DNA from: Victivallis vadensis
GTDB taxonomy: Bacteria > Verrucomicrobiota > Lentisphaeria > Victivallales > GWF2-50-93
Direction of reading: 5' to 3'
Assembly: GCA_945883805.1 (NCBI GenBank)
Contig: CAMCYE010000017.1
Coordinates: 1-40,569, forward strand
DNA: 40,569 bases
Part shown: positions 1 to 8,978 of the stretch, one piece after another
How positions within the stretch are numbered: the stretch's first letter is position 1
How the letters are laid out: each line of letters starts with the position of its first letter
Program-made: the position numbers and the translations under genes
The notes under the pieces: generated by a model
Databases searched by the model: none
Told to the model about the DNA's origin: nothing
The model's input: only the letters and a program-made list of their open reading frames with translations

Positions 1-480
1 GCAAGGAGCAAACGCCAGGAGCAGCCCCGTTGCGGGCTGTGACTGGATTTGCGACGATGGCGGAATCCATAAGAATCTGTCTCCCTTCCGGCTTCACTGG
101 GATGCTACGCCGGGACAAGTCGGGTTGCGGATCTTTTTGGCTCAAGAAAGAATGTCCCTCTCTCAGCGTATCCATTCGATACGCCTTCCTCCTTCGCTGG
201 GAAGCTACGGGGGACAGGCCGTTCAGAAATTCTTCTTGAGCTTTCAAAAAAACTTCCGTCCGCCGAGGCGGACCACATGCGAATTTTTAGAGGTTCCCTT
301 AAGAAATTACAGCTATACCGCGAAAAGCGCGAAGGGCGCGAAGTAAAAAACCCAGTGTTTTGAAAAACAATTATAACCCTTCGTGTACTTCGCGCCCTTC
401 GTGGTGAAAAAAGCCTTTGTGTCTCCGTGAGAGAGCAAAGGATTTAGAATTTTATCCAATTGGTGCCGGACAATAAAATT
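1..480. other. Gene-free left end with short repeats
   Basis: I see no convincing gene here. Two imperfect copies of a roughly 25-bp motif (CTTCACTGGGATGCTACG near 91-110 and CTTCGCTGGGAAGCTACG near 193-212) are present. An inverted pair of GCGAAGGGCGCGAAG-type sequence lies near 325-343 and 380-402 and could form a long hairpin. The short open frames across this stretch have no recognisable protein features. Confidence 0.6.
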
Positions 481-1503
481 TCATCCTGCGGTGCGGGGAT
501 TGAATGCGGATTTTGCGGCCAGTTGTTTCCAGAGGCGCTTTTCATCTTCGCTGCTCTGCGGTGGCACCTGGATTGAAACGCCTACGTAGAGATCTCCCGT
601 CTTTCCACCGCCAGCCGGCAACCCCTTGCCACGGACACGGAGCTGATATCCCTGCTGGGTGCCCGCAGGAACTTTCAATGAAACTGCACCTTCCAGCGTC
701 TGCACTGGAACTGTCGCGCCCAGAATCGCCTCCCACGGGGCCAGTTCCAGACTGCCAATCAGATCTGCTCCGCGCGTCTCAAAATCGGGATGCTGGGCAT
801 AGCGGACACGCAAATACAGATCCCCGGCACTGCCTCCGGCAAATCCGGCATCGCCCTTGCCGCGCAGCCGGATGGACTGCCCTGTACGGACTCCCGCCGG
901 GATGCGGACCTGATAGGTTTGACTCTCTTCCTGACCGGTGCGGGCGTTGGTGCGGCGGACCGTGATTGCGCGCATGCCTCCCTTGAGCACCTCCTCAAGC
1001 GTTATGAGAATGTCTCCGCGAACATCCTCTCCGCGCTGTGCTGCTGCGGACTGTCTGAATCTTTCATCAACACCGCCGGCAGGGCGACGGGATCCGAACG
1101 GGGAAGCTCCGCCGGCGGAATGGCCGGACTGGCCGCCGAAGAACTGTTCAAAGAAATCACTGAATCCGGTCCCCTCAAATTCAAAATTAAAATCTTCGCC
1201 GCCCATCCCGCGCCCGGCGGTTTGACGGAAAGGACCGCCCCTGCCCGGAGGAGGCTGTTGGAACTGTGCGCCCTGTTTCCAGTTTGCGCCCAGCTGATCG
1301 TATTTCTTGCGGTTCTCCGGATCACTCAAAACCTCGTACGCCTCGTTAATCTCCTTAAATTTCGCCTCTGCCATTTTTTTGTCTTTGGCGACATCAGGAT
1401 GATATTTCCGCGCCAATGTGCGGAACGATTTTTTTATGTCATCAGCCGAAGCATTCCTCGGCACGGCAAGTGTCTGATAATAATCTTTAAATTCAACTGG
1501 CAT
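481..1503 (-). CDS. cbpA: DnaJ-class co-chaperone, CbpA type
   Basis: A 340-residue J-domain protein expected to stimulate the ATPase of DnaK in the cytoplasm and hand it unfolded clients. The J domain is at residues 5-70 with the essential HPD triad at 35-37. A Gly/Phe-rich linker follows (about 80-150), then two beta-rich C-terminal substrate-binding domains to the end. The cysteine zinc-finger repeats of true DnaJ are absent, which makes it the class-B (CbpA/DjlA-like) form; E. coli CbpA is slightly shorter. The ATG at 1503 is preceded by a GGGGAGAAG-like ribosome site. No heat-shock CIRCE element is visible upstream and no dnaK or grpE gene is adjacent, so it seems to be an independently transcribed auxiliary chaperone. 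The symbol is by family resemblance. Confidence 0.92.
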   Translation of the reverse strand: MPVEFKDYYQTLAVPRNASADDIKKSFRTLARKYHPDVAKDKKMAEAKFKEINEAYEVLSDPENRKKYDQLGANWKQGAQFQQPPPGRGGPFRQTAGRGMGGEDFNFEFEGTGFSDFFEQFFGGQSGHSAGGASPFGSRRPAGGVDERFRQSAAAQRGEDVRGDILITLEEVLKGGMRAITVRRTNARTGQEESQTYQVRIPAGVRTGQSIRLRGKGDAGFAGGSAGDLYLRVRYAQHPDFETRGADLIGSLELAPWEAILGATVPVQTLEGAVSLKVPAGTQQGYQLRVRGKGLPAGGGKTGDLYVGVSIQVPPQSSEDEKRLWKQLAAKSAFNPRTAG

Positions 1504-1743
1504 ATTTTGTCTTCTCCCCTATAAGTCATTCACCATTGTCCCGTGGATGATTGGCTGATCCGCCTACGCAGAGACGCAACGGCGCGATAAAAATGGTTTG
1601 TTGGACGATTGCATGTGTAGAATATAAGCATAATAAAAACAAATGAAAAACAGACAAGGGGACTTTTTCAATGTTTTCGCCTTCATACCTCTTTATTGTA
1701 CTTAACCGGCTACGCCCGGGCTTCAAATACAATAAAATGAGGT

Positions 1744-1847
1744 AATTTCAAAACTGCGGCTCGGACAAGCCTCGCCCTCCATGTTTTACGCCCGTTTCGG
1801 GCGTGGAGGGTCGTGCTTGTCACGACCGTTTCTTGAGTTTTGAAATT
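1744..1847. repeat. Palindromic repeat bounded by TTTCAAAACT inverted ends
   Basis: A perfect 12-bp inverted pair (AATTTCAAAACT at 1744-1755 and its complement at 1836-1847) encloses nested palindromes (CCCTCCA/TGGAGGG and CGCCCG-TTTC-GGGCG). The whole piece can fold on itself. A related element with the same TTTCAAAA edge lies at 23580-23743. Confidence 0.7.
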
Positions 1848-1925
1848 GGCTCAAATAACTTGGGCGTTTGCTGGCGTTCTTCCGGACGCTTATCACGTTG
1901 CGCAATCTTAATCACACCAGATTTG

Positions 1926-2035
1926 CTTGGTGGAAGTCTTTCCGCACATTTATAAGCCAGCAGACGCTTGGCGTTCCCGGGAACGCTGACCGTCCGGTCG
2001 GCTCCATGTATTTCTTGTACGGAAGGACTTCCACC
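1926..2035. repeat. Inverted repeat upstream of the phasin promoter
   Basis: A stretch reading TGGTGGAAGTCTTTCCG near 1929-1943 is matched by its near-complement CGGAAGGACTTCCACCG at 2020-2035. The arms are about 75 bases apart. The function is unknown; it ends just upstream of the conserved operator at 2048-2064. Confidence 0.5.
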
Positions 2036-2047
2036 GAAAGTATCCAG

Positions 2048-2092
2048 GTAGGGTTACACCCCATATCAAATCTATAAACTGTGCACTACGTT
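2048..2092 (+). promoter_or_regulatory. Conserved operator plus -10 element (copy 1)
   Basis: The sequence GTAGGGTTACACCCCAT (2048-2064) is followed exactly 21 bases later by CTACGTT (2086-2092), with TACGTT as a -10-like hexamer. This is the most divergent of four copies in the window, because its left half-site is GGGTT and not AGGTG. The inferred start of transcription is near 2099, giving a leader of about 130 bases before the phasin-like gene. The element is seen directly; promoter function is inferred from the invariant spacing. Confidence 0.65.
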
Positions 2093-2191
2093 CTAATTCA
2101 GCACAGGAATTGAATTGGCGAAAAATGATGGAGTCCTGTTCAACAATATAATCTTGAAGTTCATTTAAGAATGCGATATATGGTGTATATT

Positions 2192-2203
2192 AACCCTAGG
2201 GTT
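2192..2203. repeat. 12-bp perfect palindrome in the phasin gene leader
   Basis: AACCCTAGGGTT is a perfect palindrome located 24 bases before the start codon and 10 bases before the strong ribosome site AAAGGAGG (2213-2220). It could be a second operator or a small RNA hairpin limiting access to the ribosome site. Confidence 0.4.
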
Positions 2204-2226
2204 TAGAGTAACAAAGGAGGTTTCCA

Positions 2227-2544
2227 ATGCTTGAGCAACTGAAGAAGAACATGTTTATCGGGGTTGGTCTGATGGCGATGACACGGACCAAAGTCATGGA
2301 ATTCGGAAAAAAACTTGCCGAGGACAGCAAGCTTTCAGAAGCGGAAGGAGAGAAACTTGTGAACGATCTGCTGACGCAGGCGGATGACATGAAAAAATAC
2401 TTCGAAAAGAACTTCTCCAATATCGTTGAGGAGAAAATGAAGAACATCAAACTCCCGTGCACTGTCGGATTCGAAAAGATGCAGAAGGAAATCAGCGAAC
2501 TCAAAGAGACTCTCGCCAGAATTGAATCCAAGCTGAACAAATAG
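2227..2544 (+). CDS. Phasin-like coiled-coil protein
   Basis: A 105-residue, highly charged helical protein without signal peptide or membrane segment. Residues 1-25 are amphipathic with a short hydrophobic run (MFIGVGLMAM). The rest is Lys/Glu-rich helix, and the last 25 residues have heptad spacing typical of a coiled coil. It resembles the small phasin-superfamily proteins (PhaF/PhaI-like) that coat polyhydroxyalkanoate granules or regulate their synthesis, but no PHA synthase gene is in the window, so granule binding is not proven. The start is set by AAAGGAGG six bases upstream. It sits downstream of operator-promoter copy 1 and 117 bases before the AarF kinase gene on the same strand; such small proteins are known neighbours of AarF genes in other bacteria. 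Confidence 0.65.
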   Translation: MLEQLKKNMFIGVGLMAMTRTKVMEFGKKLAEDSKLSEAEGEKLVNDLLTQADDMKKYFEKNFSNIVEEKMKNIKLPCTVGFEKMQKEISELKETLARIESKLNK

Positions 2545-2560
2545 TTCGAAAAGTAGTTTT

Positions 2561-2593
2561 AGGTGTTAGGTGTTAGGTGTTAAGTTTTAAGTA
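2561..2593. repeat. 7-bp tandem repeat AGGTGTT
   Basis: Three perfect AGGTGTT units (2561-2581) are followed by a decayed unit AAGTTTT. It lies between the phasin-like and AarF genes. It is likely slippage-prone DNA with no obvious function. Confidence 0.7.
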
Positions 2594-2661
2594 CGAACTT
2601 TTTCCGGAATGGCAAATTTTCCCCTTAAGCACTTAAAACATGGAGCCATGAAATAGAGATC

Positions 2662-4359
2662 ATGAATTTCCGGAAAACAATACTAGGTCGGCGACATCAT
2701 CAGTACAAACGCTATCAGACGGTGGCGGGTGTCCTGATCAGGCACGGGTTTTATGATTTCGTAGACAACAGCAATCTCCTCAGGTTCGTCACGTTCAAGA
2801 ACAGATACATACCCGAGCGCGGATACTTGCGGGATAATGACGAAAAGCTCAACCACTGGCAGAGGATCAGGCTCGTCCTCGAGGAGCTCGGCCCAGCCTA
2901 TGTCAAGCTTGGGCAGTTCGTAAGCAACAGGCCGGACCTCCTCCCGCAGGAACTATGCGTTGAACTTGAATTGCTTCTTGACGCAGTGCCGCCATTTGAC
3001 AGTGCCGATGCGGTGGCAATAATAGAAAAAGAGTTCAATGCCCCCATTGGCAATGTCTTCAAGCAGTTCACCGACACCCCGTTCTCATCTGCTTCAATAG
3101 CCCAGGTTCATAAAGCAAAACTTCATGACGGAACCAATGTGGCAGTCAAGATACAGCGTCCCGGCATAAAAAAAGTGATAGATGCGGATCTTGAAATAAT
3201 GGGGGAAGTCGCAGGGCTCCTGGAAAAATACATAGCCGGCATGGATGTCATAAACCCGGTCGGGATTGTCGAAGAATTCAAGGTCTGCATCTCCGAAGAG
3301 CTCGACTTCATGAACGAAGCGGACAACATTGAAAAGTTCACCCGTAAGTTCGGCAAAGACAAACGGGTGTATTTTCCGAAAGTCTACAAGGAGTGCACGT
3401 CCACCCGCGTACTCACGATGGAAATGGTTGAAGGCGTGTCCCTCGCAAAAATCAAAGAAGGTGTCAATCCGGATTACAATCTGGACCTGATTGCGACAAC
3501 GCTGAGCGACCTCCTGATGGACCAGATATTTGAACACGGCTATTTCCACGGGGATCCGCATCAGGGCAATATCATAATCCGCGAGAACAATGTCATCTGC
3601 TTTGTTGATTTCGGACAAGTCGGGATACTTTCGCCGAGAAACAGGCAGGTCCTCCGTGAAATCATCATCGGCCTTGTGCAAATGGATCCCAGACGGGTCG
3701 CCAATGCCACAATGAAACTTTCCACAAATTCCGAAATCATTAACCGGGAACAGTTTGAGAACAAGGTGTTCAAAATCATTGACAAATACGCAGGTGTAAC
3801 CCTGCACAACCTCAACCTAAGCAAATTCTTCAACGACCTGTTTAAACTGGTCATCAGCAGCAAACTCATGATCCCGTCGGACCTTTATCTCCTCGGGAAA
3901 GCCATAACCTCGCTTGAGGGGACTCTCAGGAAATTAAAACCTGACTTCAATATCATAGGACACATCGAGCCGTTCGTCAAAAAAATGATTCTTGAGAATG
4001 TCAGCCCGTATAACATTTTCAAGGATGTCTACACCAGCCTTTCAGATTACTCTGAGCTGTTCCGCAATCTTCCCGGCGGACTCAGGGACATACTCAACCA
4101 ATTTAAAAACCGGAATATTAAAATCCAGTTCGAGCACAAGGGCCTTGAACCGATGCTCCACAAGCACGATCAGATAAGCAACAGGATATCTTTTTCGATT
4201 GTTTCATCGTCCCTGATAATCGGGTCTTCCCTGATAATACACGCAAAAATCCCTCCGCTAGTTTTCGGAATCTCATTCCTCGGCCTCTTCACTTTCATCT
4301 TTGCCCTGCTGATGAGTGTCCTACTGCTGATCTCGATTTTAAGACATGGCAAAATGTAA
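2662..4359 (+). CDS. AarF/UbiB (ABC1) family atypical kinase
   Basis: A 565-residue member of the UbiB/ADCK protein-kinase-like family, implicated in isoprenoid-quinone and membrane-lipid homeostasis. The family KxGQ signature is at residues 82-85 (KLGQFVSNRPDLLP), replacing the normal Gly-rich loop. The invariant lysine is in VAVKIQRPG (K163), the catalytic loop is HGDPHQGN (about 296-303) and the metal-binding DFG is at about 316-318. Two hydrophobic helices (about 510-560) anchor the C terminus in the membrane, as in UbiB. All catalytic motifs are intact. Ubiquinone genes are not nearby; pairing with a phasin-like gene under one conserved promoter points to a lipid- or storage-related role. 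It ends at a strong terminator. Confidence 0.92.
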   Translation: MNFRKTILGRRHHQYKRYQTVAGVLIRHGFYDFVDNSNLLRFVTFKNRYIPERGYLRDNDEKLNHWQRIRLVLEELGPAYVKLGQFVSNRPDLLPQELCVELELLLDAVPPFDSADAVAIIEKEFNAPIGNVFKQFTDTPFSSASIAQVHKAKLHDGTNVAVKIQRPGIKKVIDADLEIMGEVAGLLEKYIAGMDVINPVGIVEEFKVCISEELDFMNEADNIEKFTRKFGKDKRVYFPKVYKECTSTRVLTMEMVEGVSLAKIKEGVNPDYNLDLIATTLSDLLMDQIFEHGYFHGDPHQGNIIIRENNVICFVDFGQVGILSPRNRQVLREIIIGLVQMDPRRVANATMKLSTNSEIINREQFENKVFKIIDKYAGVTLHNLNLSKFFNDLFKLVISSKLMIPSDLYLLGKAITSLEGTLRKLKPDFNIIGHIEPFVKKMILENVSPYNIFKDVYTSLSDYSELFRNLPGGLRDILNQFKNRNIKIQFEHKGLEPMLHKHDQISNRISFSIVSSSLIIGSSLIIHAKIPPLVFGISFLGLFTFIFALLMSVLLLISILRHGKM

Positions 4360-4360
4360 A

Positions 4361-4403
4361 AAAAAACGAGAGATTGACCTTTAAAAGTCAACCCCTCGTT
4401 TTT
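4361..4403. terminator. Bidirectional rho-independent terminator
   Basis: A stem of about 17 bp (AAAAACGAGAGATTGAC paired with GTCAACCCCTCGTTTTT) has a short CTTTAAAA loop, with A-rich and T-rich flanks that serve both strands. It lies between the convergent AarF kinase gene and the minus-strand exported-protein gene. Confidence 0.85.
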
Positions 4404-4418
4404 AACAGAACCATAAGA

Positions 4419-5102
4419 TTAGCGGACTTCGTAGTATTTATTGAGCAAGGCATCGTAGTCAGCCTGCTTCTTCGCGCGGACACCTGCCGACAGATCATCT
4501 GCTGAGAGACTGCGCTTCATATCAAGCATATTCTTGAAATCACCCGTAAGAGCCTTCGCTTCGGCACCTGTCATATTCTGATTCGACAGTTGGCTAGTCA
4601 ATGAATCTTTGGCGGTGACATTTTTACCGAGACGGTAAGCGGGCATCTGTTTTCCATCCGTGTCATGTTTTTCCGCCCAGATATTTGCGCTGGCGACATT
4701 CAATGCGTCCTTTAACTGACCGCACTCGTCCTTTGTGAGCTTACCGTCAGCTTTATATGTGCTTTCCATTGCGGTTATTTTCTGTTGCTGATCCTGAAGG
4801 CCCTTGGCCTCGTCCGGGGTAAGATATCCCTTGTTAACGCCATGCTGAATACGTTTTGACTGATTATCCTGACGCTTGTCAACCACGGCATCACGCTTCT
4901 TTCCGGAATGATCTTTCACGGCATCCTTGGAATCCGGCGCCTTATCCTTTGCAACGGCATTGTCTTTAGCGGTAGCCCTCGCCTCTTTTGGAGCTTTCTT
5001 TTTCCCGGCTCCATCTCCGGCATTTCCAGTGTCCTGTGCCACAAGTGCAGTTCCCAGACCGAAGATAACAGCCGCCGCCAGCATCAACATTGTCTTCTTC
5101 AT
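4419..5102 (-). CDS. Exported charged protein of unknown function
   Basis: A 227-residue protein with a clear Sec signal peptide (residues 1-22, MKK start, hydrophobic core, VAQ cleavage region). A low-complexity Lys/Ala/Asp-rich stretch follows (about 28-80), then a mostly helical C-terminal half. Two segments (YLTPDEAKGLQ and KADGKLTKDECGQL) have the acidic-loop look of EF-hand-like or SHOCT-like motifs, but I cannot assign a family. It probably acts in the periplasm. The GGAGGA ribosome site fits the ATG at 5102. It lies 98 bases downstream of the GDYXXLXY gene on the same strand and may share its transcript. Confidence 0.75.
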   Translation of the reverse strand: MKKTMLMLAAAVIFGLGTALVAQDTGNAGDGAGKKKAPKEARATAKDNAVAKDKAPDSKDAVKDHSGKKRDAVVDKRQDNQSKRIQHGVNKGYLTPDEAKGLQDQQQKITAMESTYKADGKLTKDECGQLKDALNVASANIWAEKHDTDGKQMPAYRLGKNVTAKDSLTSQLSNQNMTGAEAKALTGDFKNMLDMKRSLSADDLSAGVRAKKQADYDALLNKYYEVR

Positions 5103-5200
5103 GTTCGTCCTCCGTTTAAATTTAATTTCACCGGTTCAATGGACATGAAACGCCGGGGCTCCTATTTTATTGTGAATAAATGCAAAAATATAAGGTTCCC

Positions 5201-6247
5201 CTAATCTATGCGTCCAGCGTTAAATCTCCGGGTGATGATGTTGCCGTGCCAAATCAGATCCTTTTTCTCGAGACCGTTGCATTCATCTCTTGACGGTGCG
5301 GCATAGATGATCCTGAACATGTCGCTCCATTCATTGCAGACAACCCCAATCTCATCTGGTTTTTTTTCCCCGTTTACGAACCAACGCGGATCCGCAAAAT
5401 CGAAATAGAATGACATCTCCTCTTGCGGTTTGAGAACAATCACATCTTCGTCGCGCGGTATTGCCGGCTTGCCAAATGTTTTTGAAAACACCCATTCTTT
5501 CCCTAAACTTGCGGAAACCGCATTGAAAGATCTGGAATCCGGGAGATTGACAACCGCTAGCGGTCTATCGGAAGCGTTTTTAAGGATGATTTTCAGTTTC
5601 GGGCTTTTCCTGATTTTCACATTCTTGTCCTCTGGGGCGGACTGTTCCCCTCTGGAGTTCCAATTGTTATTCCGGACCTGGGCACGCTCCGTAATTTCAA
5701 GCCCGATCCCAAGTTGCCCCCAACGATAACCTTTCGCCACGGCAGTGCCGTCACTTCCAAGCGCAACTTCCACTTCGAGCGGAACATGGATGTCATTTCC
5801 CCTGCCCGCCCGCTTCTCAATGTCAAGGCCTTTTTTCTGCTGGACAAAATACTTTTCAATACCGTATTTAAGGTGAAGATATTTTTCAGGGCTCCCCCAT
5901 CCCCAACTCTTATCGTATCTGCCTTTTATGAACACATCGTCGCCGGACGGCTTTTCAGAGGTACAATAATCAAGTGAATAAAGTCCGTTCTCCCCTCTTT
6001 TGAGGACAGTATAATATCTCTCGCCTTTTCCTGAAGGAGTTCTCCCCTTTAGGAATTTCCTTGAAATTTCTGAAATCTCATATTTCAGGCTGACATAATC
6101 TCCCCGGAACGGATCATTGGGATCAACCGGAATAGTCCTCAGAAACACAGTCTTGCCGGTATGGATTATCACTTCCCTCTCTCCCGCCATATAAAGCAGA
6201 GCGAAAAACTGAAGCAGTACGGAGCCGATTATGATGATGTTCCTCAT
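5201..6247 (-). CDS. GDYXXLXY-domain membrane-anchored protein with C-terminal extension
   Basis: A 348-residue protein. An N-terminal hydrophobic segment (residues 3-20) serves as anchor or uncleaved signal. The naming motif follows at about 49-56 (GDYVSLKY within PVDPNDPFRGDYVSLKYEIS). The family partners DUF2157 membrane proteins in many bacteria; its biochemical role is unknown. Its ATG overlaps the stop of the DUF2157 gene by four bases (6244-6247), so the two are translationally coupled. This copy carries about 150 extra residues after the core (beta-rich, with NASDRPLAVVNLPDSR and FYFDFADPRWF), longer than the compact members I know of. It probably faces the periplasm. Confidence 0.85.
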   Translation of the reverse strand: MRNIIIIGSVLLQFFALLYMAGEREVIIHTGKTVFLRTIPVDPNDPFRGDYVSLKYEISEISRKFLKGRTPSGKGERYYTVLKRGENGLYSLDYCTSEKPSGDDVFIKGRYDKSWGWGSPEKYLHLKYGIEKYFVQQKKGLDIEKRAGRGNDIHVPLEVEVALGSDGTAVAKGYRWGQLGIGLEITERAQVRNNNWNSRGEQSAPEDKNVKIRKSPKLKIILKNASDRPLAVVNLPDSRSFNAVSASLGKEWVFSKTFGKPAIPRDEDVIVLKPQEEMSFYFDFADPRWFVNGEKKPDEIGVVCNEWSDMFRIIYAAPSRDECNGLEKKDLIWHGNIITRRFNAGRID

Positions 6248-7554
6248 TGTTTCACCCCGGCCGCTTCTTTTTTTCTTCTGGAATAACGCATGCCGATAAT
6301 GAAAATCGCAGTCCCCACCGCGAGAAAGACCACAGCCCTGACAAGAAGGCTGTCAAACAAATCCGCGTATCTCGCAAATGCCAGGAACGCGAGCAATACT
6401 GTTCCGGTAGCCGTCAGCTTCGAATTGACGCTCCTGCATCCGTGGGATATGAGCATTATGCTCTGGAACAGGAAAATAATGTTGAATACCGCGGCACCTC
6501 CCCAGCCGTCGAATTCAGACAGCCATCCGAAATTCAGAATCACTACGAGAACAGTGACTGGAACTGCAAAATGATCCACACGGTAAAAATTATTCAAATC
6601 GTCTTTTATTTTCCTCGCCGGCAGTATTGCCATGAGCCATGCGATGACAGCTGCGGATGCCGCGACAAGCACATAAATTGTCGAGTTGACCTCATCAAAC
6701 CAGTAATTCCTGAAGATGTGCCTGTCCGCATCAGGAAAAGTGAAGACGTAAAGTGAAATCCAGTAAATGATGCCGCCGTAAACCGCGAATACCGCAGAAC
6801 TTTCGGGAAACAGATTTTTCTTCCTTACAATTATCGCCATGGCCATCAGGAGTGCGGCAACTGAAATGAAAAGAGAGGGGGCGACACGTTCAAAGAAATA
6901 ATGGCAGTTGAAAAAGAGTGACAGTATGAATGAGGGAACCGCGACCGCCAGCATAATTCTCGAACGCATTCTCCAGGCGAGCGGAAGGATTCCGAGCAGA
7001 ATCAGCAGGGGTGCCATATTCGTCCTGGAATCAAAACTGAAATTTTCAAACGAGCACCACAGCACCAGGAGGACGGAAGCCATGACACCCTGAACAATCG
7101 ACGGAAGACTCCAGGCAAGAAAGAGGGCGCCGATCCCCCATAGGATAAAGGCGTTCGGATAATGTTCGTCAATATTGTAAATCTGCGCGACCAGCCAGAT
7201 TCCAGATCCGAAAAACATTGTTCCCAGCGCAAAAAAGGCTTCCGAAAGATAACTCCGGGATGCGCCTTTGCCCCTGAAATAATAACCGGCACCGTGCGCC
7301 CCTAGGAGCGCCGAAAAAATGAGTGCGAGTTTCGCAAACTTGTGAATCTTATCCCAGTTGTATGCGAAAAGGAGAATGACACCAAGTCCGAAAATAATTG
7401 CGCCGATGACAGAGAATATCAGGGGCCCCCAGTTCCCAGAGGGAGTTTCTTCGGGATAAAGGGCGTTGATCCCGTCGGCCTGATTCCGGTCAATTATACC
7501 GTCCCTGACCCAGCGTTCAATTTCCTGCCCCAGCCATTTTGTGTTTCTGCTCAC
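6244..7554 (-). CDS. DUF2157 polytopic membrane protein
   Basis: A 436-residue protein. The N-terminal 45 residues are soluble and contain the DUF2157-type helix (WVRDGIIDRNQADGINALYP). The rest is about 12 hydrophobic helices (first at about 43-63, last at about 405-425). It is an inner-membrane protein of unknown function, normally encoded next to a GDYXXLXY protein, as here. A GTG start at 7554 fits the conserved N terminus (SRNTKWLGQEIERW). It precedes and overlaps the GDYXXLXY gene by four bases and lies 73 bases after the DUF4261 gene, so a three-gene transcript is possible. Confidence 0.88.
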   Translation of the reverse strand: MSRNTKWLGQEIERWVRDGIIDRNQADGINALYPEETPSGNWGPLIFSVIGAIIFGLGVILLFAYNWDKIHKFAKLALIFSALLGAHGAGYYFRGKGASRSYLSEAFFALGTMFFGSGIWLVAQIYNIDEHYPNAFILWGIGALFLAWSLPSIVQGVMASVLLVLWCSFENFSFDSRTNMAPLLILLGILPLAWRMRSRIMLAVAVPSFILSLFFNCHYFFERVAPSLFISVAALLMAMAIIVRKKNLFPESSAVFAVYGGIIYWISLYVFTFPDADRHIFRNYWFDEVNSTIYVLVAASAAVIAWLMAILPARKIKDDLNNFYRVDHFAVPVTVLVVILNFGWLSEFDGWGGAAVFNIIFLFQSIMLISHGCRSVNSKLTATGTVLLAFLAFARYADLFDSLLVRAVVFLAVGTAIFIIGMRYSRRKKEAAGVKQ

Positions 7555-7627
7555 CGGTCCAAATATCCTTGTCTGGTGTTTGAAAAATTTTCCAGCAACT
7601 GGATAAATTAAATTCCTCAGAAAGCGG

Positions 7628-8452
7628 TCACTTGAAGAATCCCGGAGCTACATCGATGACGGTCCGTTTCGGGATGACAAGGGAGCGGGTTCTGCGGCAA
7701 ACCCATTTATCTGTCCGCTTAACTCCCTGGACCGTGTCGTCGTCCATGATGACATTTCCATTGTCAAAAAGGTAATAGGCGGCGTTATACAGGACATTTG
7801 ATATGTCTTTAGGATTATATTTTTTAAAACTGCACTGCAGGTCTTCAAGCCCCATGGAGTTCAATCCGATCGTATCCATCAGCATGTCGTCGCTGTCATG
7901 AATCTTGAAGAACCTCACATTTATAAAACCGAACAGCCTGTCCGTAGCCGGTTCGTTGAACGATGCCACATAACCTTCAGTCTTGATGAACTGCTGGGTC
8001 ATCTGAAAATGAACGGCATTGCAGGCGGTGCATTCCACAAGTGCGCGGATGACATTCCGCATAGTGGAAACTCTGTCCCTGTAATTCACGTTCCCGTCAA
8101 ATTCGTCGGAAACCCTTACGATATGTGAACAGGTCTGCACAATATCCTTCGCAGTGCGCCAGCTCCAGCTCTGCCTGAATGAAGACGCATAATCAGGAAC
8201 ATTTTCGACGTTGAAGCTGGATGAGGAAAGAGTGACTTTAATGCTGGCACTTATATTTTCAGGGGCCGAAACCAGGAAGACCAGTTTTGCATTTGCCGGA
8301 TCACCTTCGAATTCGGCGGAACCGCAGTATTTGCGGAGGGAATCGAGAAGCGGAACACTTTTCAGATCAATTTCCCTGTCAAAAAAGAGTTCTGCAATGA
8401 AAGGGGTGCTTTCTTCTTTCGGCGCATCTGAATCGTTTGCCTTATCTTCCAT
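7628..8452 (-). CDS. DUF4261 domain protein
   Basis: A 274-residue soluble protein from the ATG at 8452, which has a GGGGG ribosome site nine bases upstream. The frame stays open for another 63 bases upstream, but those codons lie in repetitive AT-rich DNA and are unlikely to be used. The C-terminal half matches my memory of DUF4261: a segment reading MDTIGLNSMGLEDLQCSF, followed by NVLYNAAYYLFDNG and a terminal VIPKRTVIDV. The middle has a Cys/His-containing piece (VECTACNAVHFQMTQQF). No enzymatic role is known. It precedes the DUF2157/GDYXXLXY pair on the same strand. Confidence 0.75.
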   Translation of the reverse strand: MEDKANDSDAPKEESTPFIAELFFDREIDLKSVPLLDSLRKYCGSAEFEGDPANAKLVFLVSAPENISASIKVTLSSSSFNVENVPDYASSFRQSWSWRTAKDIVQTCSHIVRVSDEFDGNVNYRDRVSTMRNVIRALVECTACNAVHFQMTQQFIKTEGYVASFNEPATDRLFGFINVRFFKIHDSDDMLMDTIGLNSMGLEDLQCSFKKYNPKDISNVLYNAAYYLFDNGNVIMDDDTVQGVKRTDKWVCRRTRSLVIPKRTVIDVAPGFFK

Positions 8453-8978
8453 CTTGTAAACCCCCATGAATTTGAAAATCCGAAATCCGAAGCACGAAAT
8501 ACGAAACAAATTCAAAAATCGAAGTTTTTAAAATTTCAAGTATTCGGGTTTTCTGTTTTATTGTTTCGAATTTCGATATTCGGATTTCGAGTTTAGCTCT
8601 CGTACAAAAACCACTTCATCATGATAATATATGATGCAATCCCGGCAATCCCAAATACAGAATCCAAATAAATAGTTTTTAAGATACCGAGTGTCCAAGT
8701 GTCCGAGTTGAAATTAACCGGCTTTGACTGGACTTGTTGGAACACCGCCAACGTGGTGGCACCTATTTTAATGTGGTACAGGCGTCTCTCCTGTGTTTTA
8801 AGAAAGAATAAAAACAGGCGAGACGCCTGTACCACACTCTTTTATTCAACTGTGCCGGCAAGTTGTTTACCTGCACGCCTGAGGCGTACAAACCTCTGGC
8901 AGCGCCTACGGTTTACGCGCCGTGGCGTGCGACCAGGGCCAGCGATCCAAAAATACAATCCGTCATCCTGCTGAATGA
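8453..8978. other. Repeat-filled gap
   Basis: No gene is supported. The stretch holds AT-rich low-complexity DNA (about 8470-8590, repeats of CGAAATCCGAA type), one copy of the GAAATTAACCGGCTTTG tag (about 8708-8740), the long hairpin at 8773-8835, and a TTTACCTGCACGCC...GCGACCAGGGC element (about 8870-8942) that recurs near 30647-30700 and 36040-36075. Confidence 0.6.
8773..8835. repeat. Long-hairpin repeat, TACAGGCGTCTCGCC family, copy 1
   Basis: A 22-bp inverted repeat (arms 8773-8794 and 8814-8835, one mismatch) with a 19-base AT-rich loop. The arm core is TACAGGCGTCTCGCCTGT. A second copy lies at 30771-30838. Translated, the arms give spurious ORFs containing VQASRLF or RRDACTT. Confidence 0.85.

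Noticed and set aside
790..1524. Long plus-strand open frame (244 codons) opposite the DnaJ-type gene
   Set aside because: It is antisense to a well-supported gene and its translation has no recognisable features.
1868..2077. 69-codon open frame before the phasin-like gene
   Set aside because: It runs through an inverted repeat and ends inside the conserved operator; no ribosome site and no protein-like pattern.
3094..3807. 237-codon minus-strand frame inside the AarF kinase gene
   Set aside because: Shadow of the kinase reading frame; the kinase motifs settle the coding strand.
8593..8835. 80-codon minus-strand frame with VQASRLF motif
   Set aside because: It is the translation of the long-hairpin repeat; the same pseudo-peptide arises from the copy at 30771-30838.
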